From Thermoplasmata archaeon (GTDB taxonomy: Archaea; Thermoplasmatota; Thermoplasmata; Thermoplasmatales; Thermoplasmataceae): 6,635 nt of DNA. The notes beneath the pieces are model-generated. The model did no database searches. It worked only from the letters and a program-made list of their open reading frames with translations, and was not told where the DNA came from. The position numbers and the translations under genes were made by a program. Where the stretch lies: assembly GCA_021835265.1 (NCBI GenBank), contig JAKBQK010000124.1, positions 1 through 6,635 of the forward strand. The letters are read 5' to 3'. Shown piece by piece: positions 5,478 to 6,635 of this stretch (its first letter is position 1; each line of letters begins with the position of its first letter).

Positions 5478-5489
5478 TTATTTATTTGA
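5478..5489 (-). promoter_or_regulatory. Candidate TATA box of paralog B
   Basis: CAAATAAATAAT on the minus strand lies about 77 bp before the ATG at 5407. A second candidate, TATTTATATTAT (5518-5529), lies further upstream. Either would give a leader that includes GAGGTG. The region is AT-rich, so the choice is uncertain. Confidence 0.3.
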
Positions 5490-5538
5490 AGATAATATTA
5501 ATACATATGGTAGCTTCATAATATAAATAGCATCAGGG

Positions 5539-5559
5539 ACGAAATTCGTATAAATAATA
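5539..5559 (+). promoter_or_regulatory. Palindrome beside a TATA box
   Basis: ACGAAATTCGT (5539-5549) is a perfect 11-bp palindrome. It touches TATAAATAATA (5549-5559), a good archaeal TATA box in the + direction. The purine-rich CGAAA could act as a BRE, or the palindrome as an operator. A + strand transcript would start near 5577. Only short doubtful frames follow it. Confidence 0.35.
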
Positions 5560-5612
5560 CAGTAGCAGCAGTAAACTCAGTAAAATAGGGATTATCAGTC
5601 AAATAATTTTAT

Positions 5613-5636
5613 GAAGTATACATTGAAGTACACAAT
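5613..5636. repeat. Tandem 12-bp repeat
   Basis: GAAGTATACATT (5613-5624) is followed at once by GAAGTACACAAT (5625-5636), with two mismatches. Each copy contains a small palindrome (GTATAC, GTAC). It could be a paired protein-binding site or chance in AT-rich DNA. Confidence 0.3.
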
Positions 5637-5656
5637 GAGAAAATATATATGTACCA

Positions 5657-5918
5657 ATGCATACAGGTAAATCTTATTTTCTAATCCATGTGTTCCAGAG
5701 AGTTATTCTTGAAATGTTGGAAATGAGAGTCAAGGAGTATACAGGGTGTTTGTCAGTATATTGTTCAGTACTTTGCAAGAAAGAAATAAAAAAGGTCGGA
5801 TAGCACATTAATTGGTGTGAGCCTGTTATTGCAATGCGAATATCCCGGCAAGAAAGACAGTGTGCTTTCGGGCACTGGAAAATTAAAACACATGGAGATT
5901 CCGCTTGCAACCTTTTAA
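5657..5918 (+). pseudogene. Possible decayed gene remnant
   Basis: Two overlapping + strand frames read like coding sequence. The first is an ATG frame of 48 codons (5657-5803, MHTGKSYFLIHVFQRV... ending KKEIKKVG). The second is a frame open from 5790 to a TAA at 5916-5918 (GVSLLLQCEYPGKKDSV ... MEIPLATF), which could also begin at the GTG at 5817. A single frameshift near 5790-5803 would join them into one gene of nearly 90 codons. A small hairpin (GGGAG 5921-5925 with CTCCC 5930-5934) follows the second stop. I recognise no family, and both frames may be chance. Confidence 0.2.
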
Positions 5919-6302
5919 TTGGGAGATTCCTCCCTAGAGCTGGGGAAGTGGGTTTCTATTTTCTGGTAAAATTACAGAATTAATCTGCTGATTTGCTGAA
6001 TTGATATCTTAATAATCCTTAGGCAAAGGGGCCAACAGTCTTCAATTACTGAATTCAAAACAGACAATTAGGACACATACCACTTTAAAAATATGCCATG
6101 TATGGCGAATCAGTAAAATAAATTCTTCACAACTTCTAATCTCATTGAGAACTCAAGCCAATGATCATTCCACACTGCTGGATTATTGTTTATAAACATC
6201 GTTACGAATACCTCATGGGATCTTATCAGATGGTATGTCGATAGAGGCATATAATACACAGTAAACAGGTATAGTTCAGTATGAATTATTTATTCAGATG
6301 CT
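5919..6302. other. Noncoding stretch with palindrome and TATA-like sites
   Basis: No gene of useful length is open on either strand. TTTAAAAATATG (6083-6094) followed by GCCATGTATGGC (6095-6106, a 5-bp inverted repeat around GT) looks like a promoter with an operator. GCATATAATACAC (6249-6261) is another TATA-like site. A 27-codon frame, MIIPHCWIIVYKHRYEYLMG..., starts at about 6164 and is probably chance. Confidence 0.3.
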
Positions 6303-6416
6303 GTGTCACATGATCTGAAGAAAATCAGAGATTTCAGAGTAGTGTTTAGGACAATCAGGGGGCAGAACGAACTTGATATCCCAGAGTCAATAGTAATCAG
6401 AAAAGGTATAATGTAG
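6303..6416 (+). CDS. Possible 37-residue small protein or gene remnant
   Basis: A + strand frame open from 6285 with a GTG at 6303 ends in TAG at 6414-6416. It contains MSHDLKKIRDFRVV and QNELDIPESIVIRKGIM. The residue make-up (charged helix, then an 'IPESIVIR' strand-like end) looks more like protein than random sequence. A TATA-like box lies at 6249-6257, rather far upstream. No ribosome binding site is clear. It lies about 100 bp from the tRNA-Leu gene, on the opposite strand. It could be a piece of a lost gene. The family is not recognised. Confidence 0.2.
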   Translation: MSHDLKKIRDFRVVFRTIRGQNELDIPESIVIRKGIM

Positions 6417-6513
6417 GCGACTGTTCAACGAATCACCGTACATGGAGTGATATTCTGTGCTGTTTTCAATTCCATTTTAGCATAACTACTTTCATCACAT
6501 TTAATTGGTATAT

Positions 6514-6598
6514 TGCGAAGGGCCGGATTTGAACCGGCGGACCCCTGCGGGAATGGACCCTGAATCCATCGCCTTTAACCTAGCTCGACAACCTTCGC
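6514..6598 (-). tRNA. tRNA-Leu (CAG anticodon)
   Basis: This is an 85-base class II tRNA that reads CUG leucine codons. The acceptor stem is GCGAAGG (6592-6598) paired with CCTTCGC (6515-6521). The D arm contains GTCGAGC...GGTTAAAGGC, typical of archaeal tRNA-Leu. The anticodon stem ATGGA/TCCAT encloses the loop TTCAGGG, giving anticodon CAG. The long variable arm is CCC-GCA-GGG. The T arm is GCCGG-TTCAAAT-CCGGC. The discriminator base is A (complement of 6514), as expected for leucine. CCA is not encoded (ATA follows). No intron is present. Confidence 0.95.
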
Positions 6599-6622
6599 CT
6601 GCTATCCTACATTATCCTAGAG

Positions 6623-6633
6623 TATATTAAAAA
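6623..6633 (-). promoter_or_regulatory. TATA box of tRNA-Leu
   Basis: TTTTTAATATA on the minus strand is centred about 29 bp before the 5' end of the tRNA, the usual place for an archaeal TATA box. Transcription would start at or within a few bases of the mature 5' end. Confidence 0.55.
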
Positions 6634-6635
6634 TA

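Noticed and set aside
5674..5910. 78-codon minus-strand frame MQAESPCVLIFQCPK...
   Set aside because: It has poor composition (many Cys, Ser, Thr and no clear secondary structure) and no promoter or ribosome binding site. It looks like the antisense of the + strand coding-like relics.
5408..6513. CRISPR array or clustered regular repeats
   Set aside because: Repeats in this region are short, imperfect and not regularly spaced.

Overview
The window looks archaeal, most likely from a Thermoplasmatales-type (Thermoplasmatota) genome. The reasons are a Sec11-type (S26B) signal peptidase with a catalytic-type His instead of the bacterial Lys, a class II tRNA-Leu with an archaeal TATA box and no encoded CCA, AT-rich TATA-like boxes, oligo-T terminators without long hairpins, GGTGA/GAGGTG ribosome binding sites, and C-terminal winged helices of the archaeal HTH_45/Sso10a kind. 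The organism call is inference. No rRNA or other marker gene is present to settle it.

Layout. Positions 1-108 hold the C-terminal 35 codons of an unidentified + strand gene. It converges on a run of minus-strand genes. Reading that run from left to right: an unknown soluble protein (165-644, possibly from a TTG at 701), an unknown three-helix membrane protein (797-1405), an unknown six-helix membrane protein (1798-2508) and the signal peptidase (2557-3360). The peptidase and the six-helix protein are only 48 bp apart but a TATA-like box sits between them.

Positions 3637-4347 and 4697-5407 are the most interesting part. They are two tandem paralogous genes, each exactly 236 codons. By hand alignment they are about 49% identical with no gaps. 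Each appears to join an N-terminal domain resembling the Mrr-type PD-(D/E)XK nuclease fold (D48 ... QLK or ELK at 64-66) to a C-terminal winged helix-turn-helix. They could be a small restriction or defence-type nuclease pair, or DNA-binding regulators built on a nuclease fold. The sequence alone cannot decide.

About 1.1 kb (5408-6513) then lacks any convincing full gene. It holds TATA-like boxes, palindromes, a short tandem repeat and several + strand open stretches of 30-48 codons that read like decayed coding sequence. The window ends with a minus-strand tRNA-Leu(CAG) at 6514-6598 and its TATA box. A short tRNA 3'-end-like sequence lies in the same orientation at 4598-4615, just beyond the 3' end of the second paralog. 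This leaves open, weakly, that 4.6-6.5 kb is an old tRNA-targeted insertion.

No CRISPR array, recognisable transposase, integrase or toxin-antitoxin pair was seen.
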